Origin: CAZWBR01 sp964404205
Lineage (GTDB): Bacteria > Bacteroidota > Bacteroidia > Bacteroidales > Prolixibacteraceae
Length of the DNA stretch: 64,000 nucleotides
NCBI GenBank assembly: GCA_964404205.1
Contig: CAYOJD010000002.1
Span: 11,344-75,343 of the forward strand
Reading direction: 5' to 3'
Part shown: piece after piece, positions 35,084 through 45,687 of the stretch
Layout: each line of letters opens with the position of its first letter
Position numbering within the stretch: the stretch's first letter is position 1
Notes under the pieces: model-generated
What the model saw: only the letters and a program-made list of their open reading frames with translations
What the model was told of the DNA's origin: nothing
The model's database searches: none
Position numbers and translations under genes: made by a program

Positions 35084-37804
35084 TCAATCCTCGTGATGAC
35101 GTCCCGTATGGGTTATCATGTTCAGCAATTCGCTATTGAACCGGTTTGCTTTCAGCAGATCTTCAATCGTAAGGTGCATCCGGTAACGCCAGTAATGCTG
35201 GGCAATGGCCGGAATATTGATTCGTTCGTTATCCACCTCTTCACGACGTAACGTTTCATCGATGGCCAGCAAATCCTGAATAGGAAAAATAGCCCACATT
35301 GCGGGCGACCAAAGATGCTGGTTAAGAATCTCACGCGCAACCCATGTCTCGAGGTAGTGAGGGAAATCGCCTTTCTGCCCAAGCAAGGTCCTAAAAAAGC
35401 GATCGCTGGCACCTCTGTCTTCTTCCCACCAGCCACGCAACGTCGAAGTGTCGTGCGTTGAAGTTGAGCAGACCGACAGGTAAGGCGCATCAGCCGGGTG
35501 GCCAAACTCTATATTGGGATCTTTAGGCATCCGCTGTATCTCCAGACTTAAAATTCCCAATTCTCGCATTACGCCGGGCACACAATCGGGCACCATTCCC
35601 AAATCTTCGCCACAAACCAGCATATCGGTACTGCGAACAATTTCAGGTAACTTCTTCATCGCTTCGGCCCGCCAGAACTGTTCATGCCGATTGTAGAAAT
35701 ATTCGATGTAAAGTTCATCCAGCGCAAACCTGGTCTGATCGCTTAGGTTCAGGTACGAATTGGTATCATGAAAAGCAATTCTGGGATGGAACCTCGACGG
35801 ATGATAAGGATCCCGAACAAAAAGCACTTCGGCGACCAAAGCACACAACCCTTCGCGCAACCGGGTCTCGCGACCATCCAAATCGTCGCCTTTTTTATGC
35901 TTCTCGAAATAATCCCAAATTTTTCGTTGTGTATCGAACGTCGACTTCAAATTGTATTTCCCCGGTTCGTATTCTTTTAGAAAATCGATTTTCACTTCAT
36001 CGGTCAGCTCGCCAAACAGTTCGTGAAGAAAATATTCACGGATATAAGGCTTCGTAAACCGTTCTTCGTTGAATAAAATTCCGCGATCGATAATCTCATC
36101 GCGTGTGTAGGGCAAAGCAGGGTTAAAATGGCCCATAGTGCCCAGCACCTGATCGACGGGAATTTCCCATATCCTGAAGAAGCCGAGAATATGATCGATT
36201 CGGTAAGCATCGAAATATTTCGACAAATGAAGCAGCCGTTTTTTCCACCAGTTGTAACCATCTTTGGCCATTGTCTCCCAGTTGTAGGTTGGGAAGCCCC
36301 AGTTTTGGCCCGAATAGGCAAAAGCATCAGGTGGCGCCCCGGCCTGTTGTCCCAGATTGAAAAATTCAGGCTGCGTCCATGCCTCGATACTATTGGGACT
36401 AATGCCAATCGGGATATCGCCTTTCAATACCACCCCATTGGCACGGGCATATTCAACCGCTTCGCTCAATTGCTTGTGGGCATGATATTGAATGAAATAA
36501 TGCACGGCAATATCGGGGAAATGGGGCTGTGAAGGTGAACAAAGGTTTTCTATTTCAGCCTTATTATAGAGAGAATATTCGCTCCAGTTCCTGAAGTTAG
36601 GCGTTTTGTTGCGATCGCGCAGATAGCAATAGGCGGCATAAGGGATAAGCCAATCTTTGTTCTCTCCGAAGAATTTCAGATATCCCGGCTCTTGCAGGAA
36701 CGATTCCATCTGTTGGTCGAAAATCAGTTTAAAGAATTTCGACTTTACTTTGTGTACCTCGTCGTAATGAACTGACTCACGGGCATTGAACCCCGAAAGG
36801 GCATGGATAAACCCTACCATCAGGCTCTCTTCATTCAGTACGCCCATCTTATTGATGTTGAGATAGACAGGATGGAGTGCGATGGTCGAGATAGATTTAT
36901 AGGGATAAGAATCGACCCAGCTATGCGTGGCAACGGTTTCATTCAGCGGCAAAAGCTGAATCATCCTGATACCGCTGTTTTTGGCCCAATCGACCAGTTT
37001 AATGAGATCCGGAAACTCACCTATTCCGCCGCTTTCACTGGTTCGCAGCGAGAAAAGCGGGATAGCCACCCCTGCGCCCCGCCAGTGTCCTAATGGAAAG
37101 CGAAACCGTTCGTCGGTATGCACTTTCATGCTTTTCTCGGCTTTACAGACGAAGTCACGGATCATGCGGTTGCTGCCCTCTTCCCATGTGACCACTTTTT
37201 TTCTGGCTTTGTCGTAAATAAGGTATTTGAACTGTATCGGAAAAGTCAGTTGCGAGGCATCGATATCAATCTTCCAAAGTGGAAATTCCGATTCATCCAT
37301 TATCAGGAGACGGTTTTCATCCCACTCGCCCAGTGCCGGTTGATTGCCCAAAAGGGCAACAACATATTTTGGATCGACCCTTGGCACATGCACCTGAATG
37401 CGCAGATTGCGTTTAAAAGGTTCGTTTTCAACTCCCTTCTCATGATTTCGTCGACGCATCAGCACCTTGGTAAAGGCCGACGAAAACATAACCGATTCCG
37501 CATCTTTCGGGCTTCGCCAGAAATCGCGCAATCTGATTTCGCTGTAGAACGAAGCACGCTTATCCACTTTCCGGGGCTTTCCCCACTCTTTGACCAGATT
37601 TCCATTAACATCGCGCAACAAATAATTGTAATGCAAATCTTCATCCGGGGTTTCTGTAAATTCATACATCCACTCTCCGGGGTAAAGGTTCTGCATTTCA
37701 ACTGCTTTTTGAGGATCCCATGCTCCAAACGATGGCGACGAGCCTGTAATCAGCAGGGTCTCACCCCAGACGGTTTGGTAATCTATCTTAAACGAGATTT
37801 TCAT
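35084..37804 (-). CDS. malQ: 4-alpha-glucanotransferase with tandem CBM20 (DPE2-like)
   Basis: This GH77 amylomaltase of 906 residues transfers alpha-1,4 glucan segments. Two starch-binding CBM20 domains (about 1-105 and 128-225) precede the barrel, as in plant DPE2 and some Bacteroidota enzymes; common bacterial MalQ is about 500-700 residues without them. GH77 signatures are LPLNET, the nucleophile in YRIDHILGFFRIWEIP, the acid/base in VCGEDLGMVPDCV, and the transition-state aspartate in STSTHDTSTLRGWW. An unusually good Shine-Dalgarno-like GGAAAGGAG precedes the start. It is divergent from the MATE gene. Confidence 0.95.
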   Translation of the reverse strand: MKISFKIDYQTVWGETLLITGSSPSFGAWDPQKAVEMQNLYPGEWMYEFTETPDEDLHYNYLLRDVNGNLVKEWGKPRKVDKRASFYSEIRLRDFWRSPKDAESVMFSSAFTKVLMRRRNHEKGVENEPFKRNLRIQVHVPRVDPKYVVALLGNQPALGEWDENRLLIMDESEFPLWKIDIDASQLTFPIQFKYLIYDKARKKVVTWEEGSNRMIRDFVCKAEKSMKVHTDERFRFPLGHWRGAGVAIPLFSLRTSESGGIGEFPDLIKLVDWAKNSGIRMIQLLPLNETVATHSWVDSYPYKSISTIALHPVYLNINKMGVLNEESLMVGFIHALSGFNARESVHYDEVHKVKSKFFKLIFDQQMESFLQEPGYLKFFGENKDWLIPYAAYCYLRDRNKTPNFRNWSEYSLYNKAEIENLCSPSQPHFPDIAVHYFIQYHAHKQLSEAVEYARANGVVLKGDIPIGISPNSIEAWTQPEFFNLGQQAGAPPDAFAYSGQNWGFPTYNWETMAKDGYNWWKKRLLHLSKYFDAYRIDHILGFFRIWEIPVDQVLGTMGHFNPALPYTRDEIIDRGILFNEERFTKPYIREYFLHELFGELTDEVKIDFLKEYEPGKYNLKSTFDTQRKIWDYFEKHKKGDDLDGRETRLREGLCALVAEVLFVRDPYHPSRFHPRIAFHDTNSYLNLSDQTRFALDELYIEYFYNRHEQFWRAEAMKKLPEIVRSTDMLVCGEDLGMVPDCVPGVMRELGILSLEIQRMPKDPNIEFGHPADAPYLSVCSTSTHDTSTLRGWWEEDRGASDRFFRTLLGQKGDFPHYLETWVAREILNQHLWSPAMWAIFPIQDLLAIDETLRREEVDNERINIPAIAQHYWRYRMHLTIEDLLKANRFNSELLNMITHTGRHHED

Positions 37805-37968
37805 TTTTTGGCTCCTTTCCGAAACTTTAAATGTTAGTTGTTGTCCGTATACAATTTACACCAGAAAATTTGGATTTAAAATAACCTTTACAACAACAAT
37901 AAAGTTTTAAAAACAAAACACTTCAGCCAAACCGCCGTATAACTGCCCGGATGTTTTTACCATAACAA

Positions 37969-39327
37969 ATGCATAGTTCACCAGATTTCAGAAGAGAACC
38001 CATTTCTCAGTTGATTCGAAAGATTGCCCTCCCATCGAGCGTGGGCATGATTTTCAATACCCTTTTCAATGTTGTCGACACCTATTTTGCAGGCATGATA
38101 TCGACTACGGCACTGGCCGCACTTTCGCTCTCGTTCCCGGTCTTTTTTATCATTCTATCGGTTGGAATGGGTATGGGAACCGGAACCACCGCGCTTATCT
38201 CGCAGTCGCTTGGGGCCGGGGAGAATGACAAAGCCACAAGCTATGGTTTTCAATCCATCACCTTTTCGCTTGTCAACTCTATCATCCTGGCTTTCATTGG
38301 CTGGCTGGCCGCTCCATCGCTCTTTCGATTATTGGGTGCAAACGATACCTACCTCGATATTGCGTTGCAGTACATGAATATCATTCTTGTTGGTGTCATC
38401 TTTTTTCTGGGCAACAGTGCCCTAAACGCGATGCTTAATTCGCGCGGCGACACCAAAACCTTTCGAAATTTTTTGATAGCCGGCTTCTTTCTTAACGTCA
38501 TTCTGGATCCATGGCTTATGTTTGGCGGACTGGGTATTCCGGCATTGGGCATCAAAGGTGTAGCCATCTCAACCATTTTTATCCAGGCGCTTGGCACCTT
38601 GTATCTGCTGTTTACTATCCGCAAAAAGAGATTATTCGACGGCGCAAAGCTTCACGATTTTTATCCCCGATCCAATATCTTTGCCGACCTTTTTAAGCAG
38701 GGTTTTCCGGCAAGCCTCAATATGTTCAGCATAGCCGTTGGAATCTTTATCATCACCTTTTTTGCGGCAAAGTTTGGCAAAGAAGCGGTTGCAGCCTACG
38801 GTATAGCCACCCGAATTGAGCAGCTGGCCCTGCTCCCCACCATCGGGTTAAGTGTTTCGGCACTCACCATCACGGCACAAAATCTTGGGGCCGGCTTACC
38901 CGAACGTATCTTTCTCTCGTGGAAGCTCAATATCGCTTACGGATTGGCCATTATGACACTGGGGATTGCCGGCGTTGCCATTTTCGCCGGACCACTGATG
39001 AACCTATTCACTTCCGACATCCAAGTCATTGAAATCGGCAAGGAATATCTCGGGATCGCAGTACTCTTTTTCTTTTCTTATATCTTCCTGAATATCTCCG
39101 TCTCTACCCTTCAGGGGATGAAGCTTCCCTATTACGCCATTTTTGTGGGCTCATACCGCCAGTTTCTTGTCCCTTACCCGCTTTTCCTGCTGCTGGCCGT
39201 CGATTTAGGCTGGGGAACAAAAGGAATCTGGTGGGGAATCTTTATCGCCAACTGGAGTGCAGCCATTTTCACCGTTATCTATACCCATCGGAAAATCGGA
39301 AAACTTTTACCTACTGGGCGCACCTGA
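37969..39327 (+). CDS. MATE-family multidrug/toxin exporter
   Basis: This 452-residue inner-membrane protein has 12 hydrophobic segments in two similar halves, as in the MATE family. N-lobe motifs include NVVDTYFAGMISTTALAALSLSFP and GTGTTALISQSLGAGENDKA, and the C-lobe has GIATRIEQLALLPTIGLSVSALTITAQNLGAGLPER. The family exchanges protons or sodium for cationic drugs or metabolites. The substrate cannot be inferred. The next gene, a glycosyltransferase, begins 64 bases downstream after an inverted repeat. Confidence 0.93.
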   Translation: MHSSPDFRREPISQLIRKIALPSSVGMIFNTLFNVVDTYFAGMISTTALAALSLSFPVFFIILSVGMGMGTGTTALISQSLGAGENDKATSYGFQSITFSLVNSIILAFIGWLAAPSLFRLLGANDTYLDIALQYMNIILVGVIFFLGNSALNAMLNSRGDTKTFRNFLIAGFFLNVILDPWLMFGGLGIPALGIKGVAISTIFIQALGTLYLLFTIRKKRLFDGAKLHDFYPRSNIFADLFKQGFPASLNMFSIAVGIFIITFFAAKFGKEAVAAYGIATRIEQLALLPTIGLSVSALTITAQNLGAGLPERIFLSWKLNIAYGLAIMTLGIAGVAIFAGPLMNLFTSDIQVIEIGKEYLGIAVLFFFSYIFLNISVSTLQGMKLPYYAIFVGSYRQFLVPYPLFLLLAVDLGWGTKGIWWGIFIANWSAAIFTVIYTHRKIGKLLPTGRT

Positions 39328-39350
39328 AACGCCGGATTTACATTAACTTC

Positions 39351-39388
39351 GACCAATCGGCTTCCTGAAATCATTTTGCCGATTGGTC
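39351..39388. promoter_or_regulatory. 11-bp perfect inverted repeat just before the glycosyltransferase start
   Basis: GACCAATCGGC (39351-39361) and GCCGATTGGTC (39378-39388) are perfect complements with a 16-base spacer. The right arm ends three bases before the ATG at 39392, so RNA pairing would hide the start region. It might be an attenuator, an MATE terminator without a T-run, or an operator. Confidence 0.6.
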
Positions 39389-39391
39389 AAC

Positions 39392-40936
39392 ATGAGAGCA
39401 CCCTCCATAAATCGATTTTTACGCCATTACTGGATGCTTATCCTGATTGTGGTCACAAAACTGACCCTGCAGTTCCTTTTTCTCAACCCGGCTTACGAGT
39501 TGCACCGCGACGAATTCCTCCACCTCGATCAGGCTTTTCATCCCGCATGGGGCTACATTTCGGTTCCCCCGCTCACGTCGTGGATATCGCACCTTATCTA
39601 TCTTTTGGGCGGAGGGTTATTTTGGATCCGACTCTTCCCTGCTCTTTTTGGCGCAGCAACCATTATTCTGGTCTGGAAACTGACCGAAGAGATGGGAGGC
39701 CAAAAGTGGGCTTGCGCCATGGCAACTACCTACCTTGCCTTTTCTGTCCTGTTAAGGATTAACCTGCTTTTTCAGCCCAATTCGTTTGATATTCTGGCCT
39801 TCACCGCTATATTCTGGCTGGCTGTCCGGTATATAAACAGTTCCGGCACACGATGGTTGTACGCCCTGGCGGTGGCCATTGCGTTGGGCTTTTACAACAA
39901 GTACAACATCGTATTTCCGGTTTTTTCGCTTTTGGCGGCCATTGCGCTGACCGAATACCGAAGAATATTCCAGACCAAAGCCCTTTGGCAGGCCTTTGCA
40001 TTATGCCTGATCCTGATTCTTCCGAACCTGATTTGGCAATATCAAAACGATTTCCCCGTGATTCAGCACATGAATGCCCTTAACCAATCGCAACTGGTCC
40101 ATGTTAGCCGCATTGGGTTTATCGCCGACCAACTGATGTATGGTTTACTGGGAGTCATAACCATTCCGGCCATCGGGGCACTTTTCTTCTATAAACCGTT
40201 TAAAAAGTATCGCTTTATCGGAATCGTCTTTGTGCTGACAATGGCAATATACATAGCTACCCGGGCAAAAAGTTATTATGCCATAGGCCTTTATCCTGTA
40301 CTATTTGCTGTCGGGAGTCTGTTTATCGAGAAAATACTTAAACGCTGGAAGGCACCGGTAATGGGCTTAATGATGGTAACGAACATGGTTGTATTTGCCG
40401 GAATCGCCAAACTGCTCATGCCCGTTCAAAGCCCGGCCCAAATTGTAGCCAACCGCGGAAGCTATGAAAAAATGGGGCTTTTGCGTTGGGAAGATGGTAA
40501 AAACCATCAGCTTCCACAGGATTTTGCCGATATGGTAGGCTGGCGCGAAATGGCCGAAAAAACATTGATTGCCTATCGCTCCATTCCCGAAGAAGAACTT
40601 GCCGAAACCATCGTTTTCTGCGATAATTATGGCCAAACCGGGGCTGTCAACTACTACAACCGGGGGAAAATGGCCGAAGCCTATTCGTTCAATACCGATT
40701 ATATCAACTGGTTACCGCGAAAGGAAAAGATTACCAACATCTTACTTATTGGCGAAGAGCCCGGCATCGAAATCATCAATCTTTTTAAAGCCTGTAAAGC
40801 GATCGGCGAAGTGACCAATCCCTATGCCCGCGAAAAGGGGACAAAAATAATCCTGCTCACAGGGGCAAAGCCCGAATTCACAGGATTATTCTATCAGATG
40901 GCCGAAAAGCGAAAAAAAACATTCGACATTTTCTGA
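39392..40936 (+). CDS. PMT/ArnT-like membrane glycosyltransferase
   Basis: This 514-residue polytopic protein belongs to the dolichyl-phosphate-mannose-protein mannosyltransferase / ArnT-like group (GT39/83-related). The hallmark acidic loop after the first membrane segment is YELHRDEFLHLDQ. About 10 to 12 hydrophobic helices follow (LIYLLGGGLFWIRLFPALFGAATIILVW, for example), with a soluble C-terminus of about 150 residues. Such enzymes transfer sugars from polyprenyl phosphate carriers in the outer leaflet. The donor and acceptor are unknown. The start is ATG 39392; a TTG nine bases upstream is less likely. Its stop is five bases from the convergent GH30 gene. Confidence 0.85.
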   Translation: MRAPSINRFLRHYWMLILIVVTKLTLQFLFLNPAYELHRDEFLHLDQAFHPAWGYISVPPLTSWISHLIYLLGGGLFWIRLFPALFGAATIILVWKLTEEMGGQKWACAMATTYLAFSVLLRINLLFQPNSFDILAFTAIFWLAVRYINSSGTRWLYALAVAIALGFYNKYNIVFPVFSLLAAIALTEYRRIFQTKALWQAFALCLILILPNLIWQYQNDFPVIQHMNALNQSQLVHVSRIGFIADQLMYGLLGVITIPAIGALFFYKPFKKYRFIGIVFVLTMAIYIATRAKSYYAIGLYPVLFAVGSLFIEKILKRWKAPVMGLMMVTNMVVFAGIAKLLMPVQSPAQIVANRGSYEKMGLLRWEDGKNHQLPQDFADMVGWREMAEKTLIAYRSIPEEELAETIVFCDNYGQTGAVNYYNRGKMAEAYSFNTDYINWLPRKEKITNILLIGEEPGIEIINLFKACKAIGEVTNPYAREKGTKIILLTGAKPEFTGLFYQMAEKRKKTFDIF

Positions 40937-40941
40937 ACCCA

Positions 40942-42354
40942 TTACGGTGCAACGATAGTACTAAACGAGCTTGCCGGCAAAACGGCCTGATAAACTTTGT
41001 TTTTAATACTGATATTCATGCTTTGCTCTTCATTCCTGTCGTTAAATATCACAATCACCACCGATTGGTCGGGGTTTTGGAAGGCCAGTGCATCGGAATA
41101 CCCCCCGGTGTTGGCAACACGTTTGGCTCCCGGCATCACATAATGGCTAAAGTGTTTCAGCAAATAAAACTCATGATTGTAACGGAATGACTTGGCTTCG
41201 GTGTTAACGGTAACCAGCGAATTCTGGCTCCAGCCCCAACGGCTGACACCTCCTTCGGCCAATGAAATATTCCAGTAAAGATAAGACGATACGCCGTTAG
41301 AAAGATAGTGTTTCATCAGCGACCAGGCATAAGTGCAATATTGCCAGTTGTTTTTCCCGTCGCCGCACTCCTGCTCGGTCTGGTACAACTTCAGATTGGG
41401 GTAACGGTGATAAATCCCCGGAATGGCCTCTTTGCCCGCCCACTGAAAACCGACACCTTTCACATATTTTCCCGAAAACGGATCATTGAGTATCGTATCA
41501 ACAAGCGCCTCGGCAGGACGTTCCATCGTTCCAAACATCACTTCGACCCCTTTTCTCTCCATGGCCGGGCCCAGATATTTTCCGACAAAAGTGGCCAATC
41601 CCTGCGCCGTCCAGGTACAGCTTGGAAAAATCTGGCACGAATTAAATTCATTCTGAGGCATGACCATTGCAATGCGTACCCCCTCCTTTTGATAAGCATC
41701 GATGAATTTTGAGAAATATTTGGCGTAGGCTTTAAAGTAAGCCTCTTGCTGAATAAACATGTTGGTTCCCTCCCGGCCCTGTCGGTCGGCAGGCAGATGG
41801 TTATTGTATTTTGCATCGAGTTGGGCCGGCGGCACCGCGCATGCATAATGTTTATTCCACTTCATCCATGTTGGCGGGCTCCAGGGCGAAGCCCAGATCT
41901 TCAGCGTTGGGGCATACTGCTGGGCTGCTTTGATAAAAGGTATCAAAGTCTTCTTATCGTTTGCAACCGAAAACTTCTTCATACCGAAATCGCCCTCATT
42001 TTCGTTGTACGAATACCAATCAAGCGAAAAGTCGTTCGCCCCAACCGGCATTCGGCAAATGGTAAAGTTGGCTCCAATACCTTTGGCAAAAAGCTCTTTC
42101 AGAATCGCTTGCCTGTCGGCATCGGCAAGGGCCGAAAGCGATGTCCAACCCAGCTCGTTGAAACATCCGCCAAAGCCTTCAATGGTTTGGTAGGTCGTTT
42201 GGGTATCGACAACAATGGCCGAAGCCATTCTGTTCCGTGCAGGCGCAAGCGGTTCACCAATCTGCCAGGGCATTGTTTCTGTGGTTGTTACAATGGTTGG
42301 CTGGCCGAATGAGAGTGTGGGGCACATGGCAAGTGCGAATAACCATTTCTTCAT
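40942..42354 (-). CDS. Secreted GH30 family glycoside hydrolase
   Basis: This 470-residue exported enzyme has an N-terminal signal peptide (MKKWLFALAMCPTLSFGQ). The TIM-barrel acid/base is E236 in VMPQNEFNS and the nucleophile is E327 in LYQTEQECG. The leading QTIEGFGGCFNELGW is characteristic of GH30, and a C-terminal beta-domain (SDALAFQNPDQSVVIVIFNDRNE) flanks the barrel. The family covers beta-glucosylceramidase, beta-1,6-glucanase and xylanase activities. The subfamily is not certain, but it resembles GH30_1/GH30_3. It is not in an obvious polysaccharide-utilisation locus. Confidence 0.92.
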   Translation of the reverse strand: MKKWLFALAMCPTLSFGQPTIVTTTETMPWQIGEPLAPARNRMASAIVVDTQTTYQTIEGFGGCFNELGWTSLSALADADRQAILKELFAKGIGANFTICRMPVGANDFSLDWYSYNENEGDFGMKKFSVANDKKTLIPFIKAAQQYAPTLKIWASPWSPPTWMKWNKHYACAVPPAQLDAKYNNHLPADRQGREGTNMFIQQEAYFKAYAKYFSKFIDAYQKEGVRIAMVMPQNEFNSCQIFPSCTWTAQGLATFVGKYLGPAMERKGVEVMFGTMERPAEALVDTILNDPFSGKYVKGVGFQWAGKEAIPGIYHRYPNLKLYQTEQECGDGKNNWQYCTYAWSLMKHYLSNGVSSYLYWNISLAEGGVSRWGWSQNSLVTVNTEAKSFRYNHEFYLLKHFSHYVMPGAKRVANTGGYSDALAFQNPDQSVVIVIFNDRNEEQSMNISIKNKVYQAVLPASSFSTIVAP

Positions 42355-42590
42355 CTTAATCCGATTTAGTTTATGTAATCAATGATAGCCCAAAAATCGG
42401 CAACTTTTCAAAAAACCGATACCCCATCTTCATAAAAAAAGGATTAATGTTTGAAAAAAGTGCATATCGAACGAACAGCGCTTTACCGGCATCGAAAATC
42501 CGGCATTCACGGTATACTTATTTTAGTCGTTGGCGCTCCTTATCTCCTTCTTAACTGGTTCGAATGAAAATACCGTATCTTCAACTCCGC
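42355..42590. other. Gene-free stretch before the assembly gap
   Basis: No gene is visible. On the plus strand, a short open segment ending at a stop near 42524 resembles the coding texture found after the gap (see the fragment at 42693). GH30 would be promoted from here on the minus strand. Confidence 0.4.
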
Positions 42591-42690
42591 NNNNNNNNNN
42601 NNNNNNNNNNNNNNNNNNNNNNNNNNNNNNNNNNNNNNNNNNNNNNNNNNNNNNNNNNNNNNNNNNNNNNNNNNNNNNNNNNNNNNNNNN
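42591..42690. other. 100-base assembly gap
   Basis: A run of exactly 100 N residues is a conventional scaffold gap of unknown real size. Open frames running through it are not interpretable. Confidence 0.97.
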
Positions 42691-42692
42691 TC

Positions 42693-42923
42693 AACACACT
42701 CTGGCAACAGGCCCAACGGGGAGTTCATGTGCAACGGATATGAATTTGCAACGTTCTTTGGGGAAGCGAAAAACAAATGGCATTGGATAAGCAGTGCTTT
42801 ACCGTGGTCGACATTACATGTGAACAGCGACGATTGACCGGTTTAAAAGTAACGGAAACCGGGGCGGAGGTCAAAACAGTATCGGGAGCCATGATCGATC
42901 CGTTTCAAAAAAAAAATCCCTGA
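42693..42923 (+). pseudogene. Possible remnant of a coding sequence downstream of the gap
   Basis: In one frame the sequence after the gap reads NTLWQQAQRGVHVQRI, then an in-frame TGA at 42741, then an open 60-residue stretch (containing QMALDKQCFTVVDITCEQ and LTGLKVTETGAEV) to a stop at 42921. The frame and composition look like coding sequence, and the interruption suggests decay or a sequencing error at the contig edge. No family is recognised. The gap hides the 5' part. Confidence 0.3.
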
Positions 42924-42945
42924 AGGGCCTTTTCCTACAGGGATT
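42907..42945 (-). terminator. Terminator of glnS
   Basis: On the minus strand AATCCCTG pairs with CAGGGATT (plus 42938-42945 with 42915-42922) around a 15-base loop, followed by ten T residues. Confidence 0.85.
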
Positions 42946-42964
42946 ATATTGTTTCCGGATTGTA

Positions 42965-44653
<1,689 letters not shown>

Positions 44654-44754
44654 AACAACAATAGATTTTACGGATTGCCCGAACGGCAAATGTAATAAGA
44701 GTTAGATGAAATGATTAACATACAACCGCTAAAATGTATGATTTAAAAATAGAT

Positions 44755-44762
44755 TAATTTTG
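44755..44762 (+). promoter_or_regulatory. Candidate -7 element of folB
   Basis: TAATTTTG fits TAnnTTTG, 15 bases before the ATG. No -33 box is clear. Confidence 0.35.
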
Positions 44763-44776
44763 TGCAAAACATTTTT

Positions 44777-45127
44777 ATGGGAAAAATTGAGATTGAAGGA
44801 ATGGAATTTTATGCCTTTCATGGCTATTTTGATGCCGAGAAGCGAATCGGGAACCGCTTTACAGTCGACCTTTCGATGAAAACCGACCTTGAACAGCCAT
44901 CGATAAGCGACGACCTATCACAAACCATCAATTACCAAATGGTCTACAATATCGTGAAAGCCGAAATGGCTGTGCCGTCCAATCTGTTGGAGCACGTTGC
45001 CGGGCGAATCGTCAGGCATATTAAAGCCGATTTTCCGGAGGTGAAGAAGCTGAGGGTAAAAATTGCCAAAATGGCCCCCCCGATGGGAGGAGAAATGGCA
45101 AGCGTGAGCGTAACCCTCTTTGGGTAA
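44777..45127 (+). CDS. folB: Dihydroneopterin aldolase
   Basis: This is a 116-residue enzyme of folate biosynthesis that converts dihydroneopterin to 6-hydroxymethyl-dihydropterin. The motif GMEFYAFHGYFDAEKRIGNRF, the INYQMVYNIVK helix, NLLEHVAGRIV (with the catalytic-type glutamate) and the terminal KLRVKIAKMAPPMGGEM are typical. The start is ATG 44777 (MGKIEIEGMEF), in preference to an upstream GTG. The gene is short but complete. Confidence 0.93.
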   Translation: MGKIEIEGMEFYAFHGYFDAEKRIGNRFTVDLSMKTDLEQPSISDDLSQTINYQMVYNIVKAEMAVPSNLLEHVAGRIVRHIKADFPEVKKLRVKIAKMAPPMGGEMASVSVTLFG

Positions 45128-45146
45128 TCGCATTTTTTGGATTGGG

Positions 45147-45179
45147 TTTGCGGCAAAAGAAGAAAATTGACTATATTTG
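45147..45179 (+). promoter_or_regulatory. Promoter of tRNA-Cys
   Basis: TTTG (45147-45150) and TATATTTG (45172-45179) match the Bacteroidota -33 and -7 elements with 21 bases between them, as the consensus requires. The predicted start is near 45186, six bases before the tRNA. Confidence 0.8.
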
Positions 45180-45191
45180 CGGCACAATTCC

Positions 45192-45262
45192 GGTCGGTTG
45201 GCCGAGTGGCTAGGCAGCGGTCTGCAAAACCGTGTACGGCGGTTCGAATCCGCCACTGACCT
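45192..45262 (+). tRNA. tRNA-Cys (anticodon GCA)
   Basis: The acceptor stem GGTCGGT pairs with ACTGACC, followed by discriminator T (U73, the cysteine identity base). The anticodon loop is CTGCAAA with GCA at positions 34-36. The T-arm GGCGG-TTCGAAT-CCGCC is perfect. CCA is not encoded. Flanks hold a good promoter and a strong terminator. Confidence 0.96.
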
Positions 45263-45266
45263 CATC

Positions 45267-45302
45267 AAAAGAGGCTGAAACTACGTTTCAGCCTCTTTTT
45301 TT
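45267..45302. terminator. Bidirectional terminator after tRNA-Cys
   Basis: A 15-bp perfect stem (45267-45281 with 45285-45299) closes a TAC loop, with T-runs outward. It also ends the minus-strand operon at 45305. Confidence 0.92.
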
Positions 45303-45304
45303 AT

Positions 45305-45667
45305 TCAATGGATACATTGATGCCCATCTTCATGGTGATCGCATGAAGTACCCGAATCCTTTACTTCGCCATTTAACCATGAGCGAATCAGCATATCGAC
45401 ATCACCATCGCAACCTTTCACCACCTGAATACCGGCACCGGTAACCTTATTGATGGCCCCGTTCCCCATATTTCCGGCAAGCATCACCTCAACGCCGATA
45501 CGCTTAAGGGTTGTTGCAATTTCCGATTTACAGCCGCACCCCTGAGGAGAAGGTATGATCTCCCTGGCGGTGACCTGTTTTTCATCCACTGTAAAAACCG
45601 TGTAATATTGACAATGGCCAAAGTGGGCATCTACACGGTTATTCTTTGTTGGAATCGCGATTTTCAT
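45305..45667 (-). CDS. NifX/NifB-like dinitrogenase-cofactor-type protein, last gene of the DUF134 operon
   Basis: This is a 119-residue protein of the iron-molybdenum-cofactor-binding fold (NifX/NafY/NifB C-terminal type). The start is set at ATG 45667 (MKIAIPTKNNRVDAHFGHCQYYTVF), which gives the family's usual beginning; an upstream ATG at 45694 overlaps the previous stop by seven bases and could be used for translational coupling. The HFGHC motif, PQGCGCKSEIA, LAGNMGNGAINKV and the His/Cys-rich tail (SCDHHEDGHQCIH) suggest metal or cluster binding. Nitrogenase genes are absent nearby, so a role in nitrogen fixation is not implied. Confidence 0.82.
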   Translation of the reverse strand: MKIAIPTKNNRVDAHFGHCQYYTVFTVDEKQVTAREIIPSPQGCGCKSEIATTLKRIGVEVMLAGNMGNGAINKVTGAGIQVVKGCDGDVDMLIRSWLNGEVKDSGTSCDHHEDGHQCIH

Positions 45668-45687
45668 TTTCACTTCGATTTTAATGT

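Noticed and set aside
42530..42790. Open frames crossing the 100-base gap
   Set aside because: They exist only because N is read as an unknown residue.
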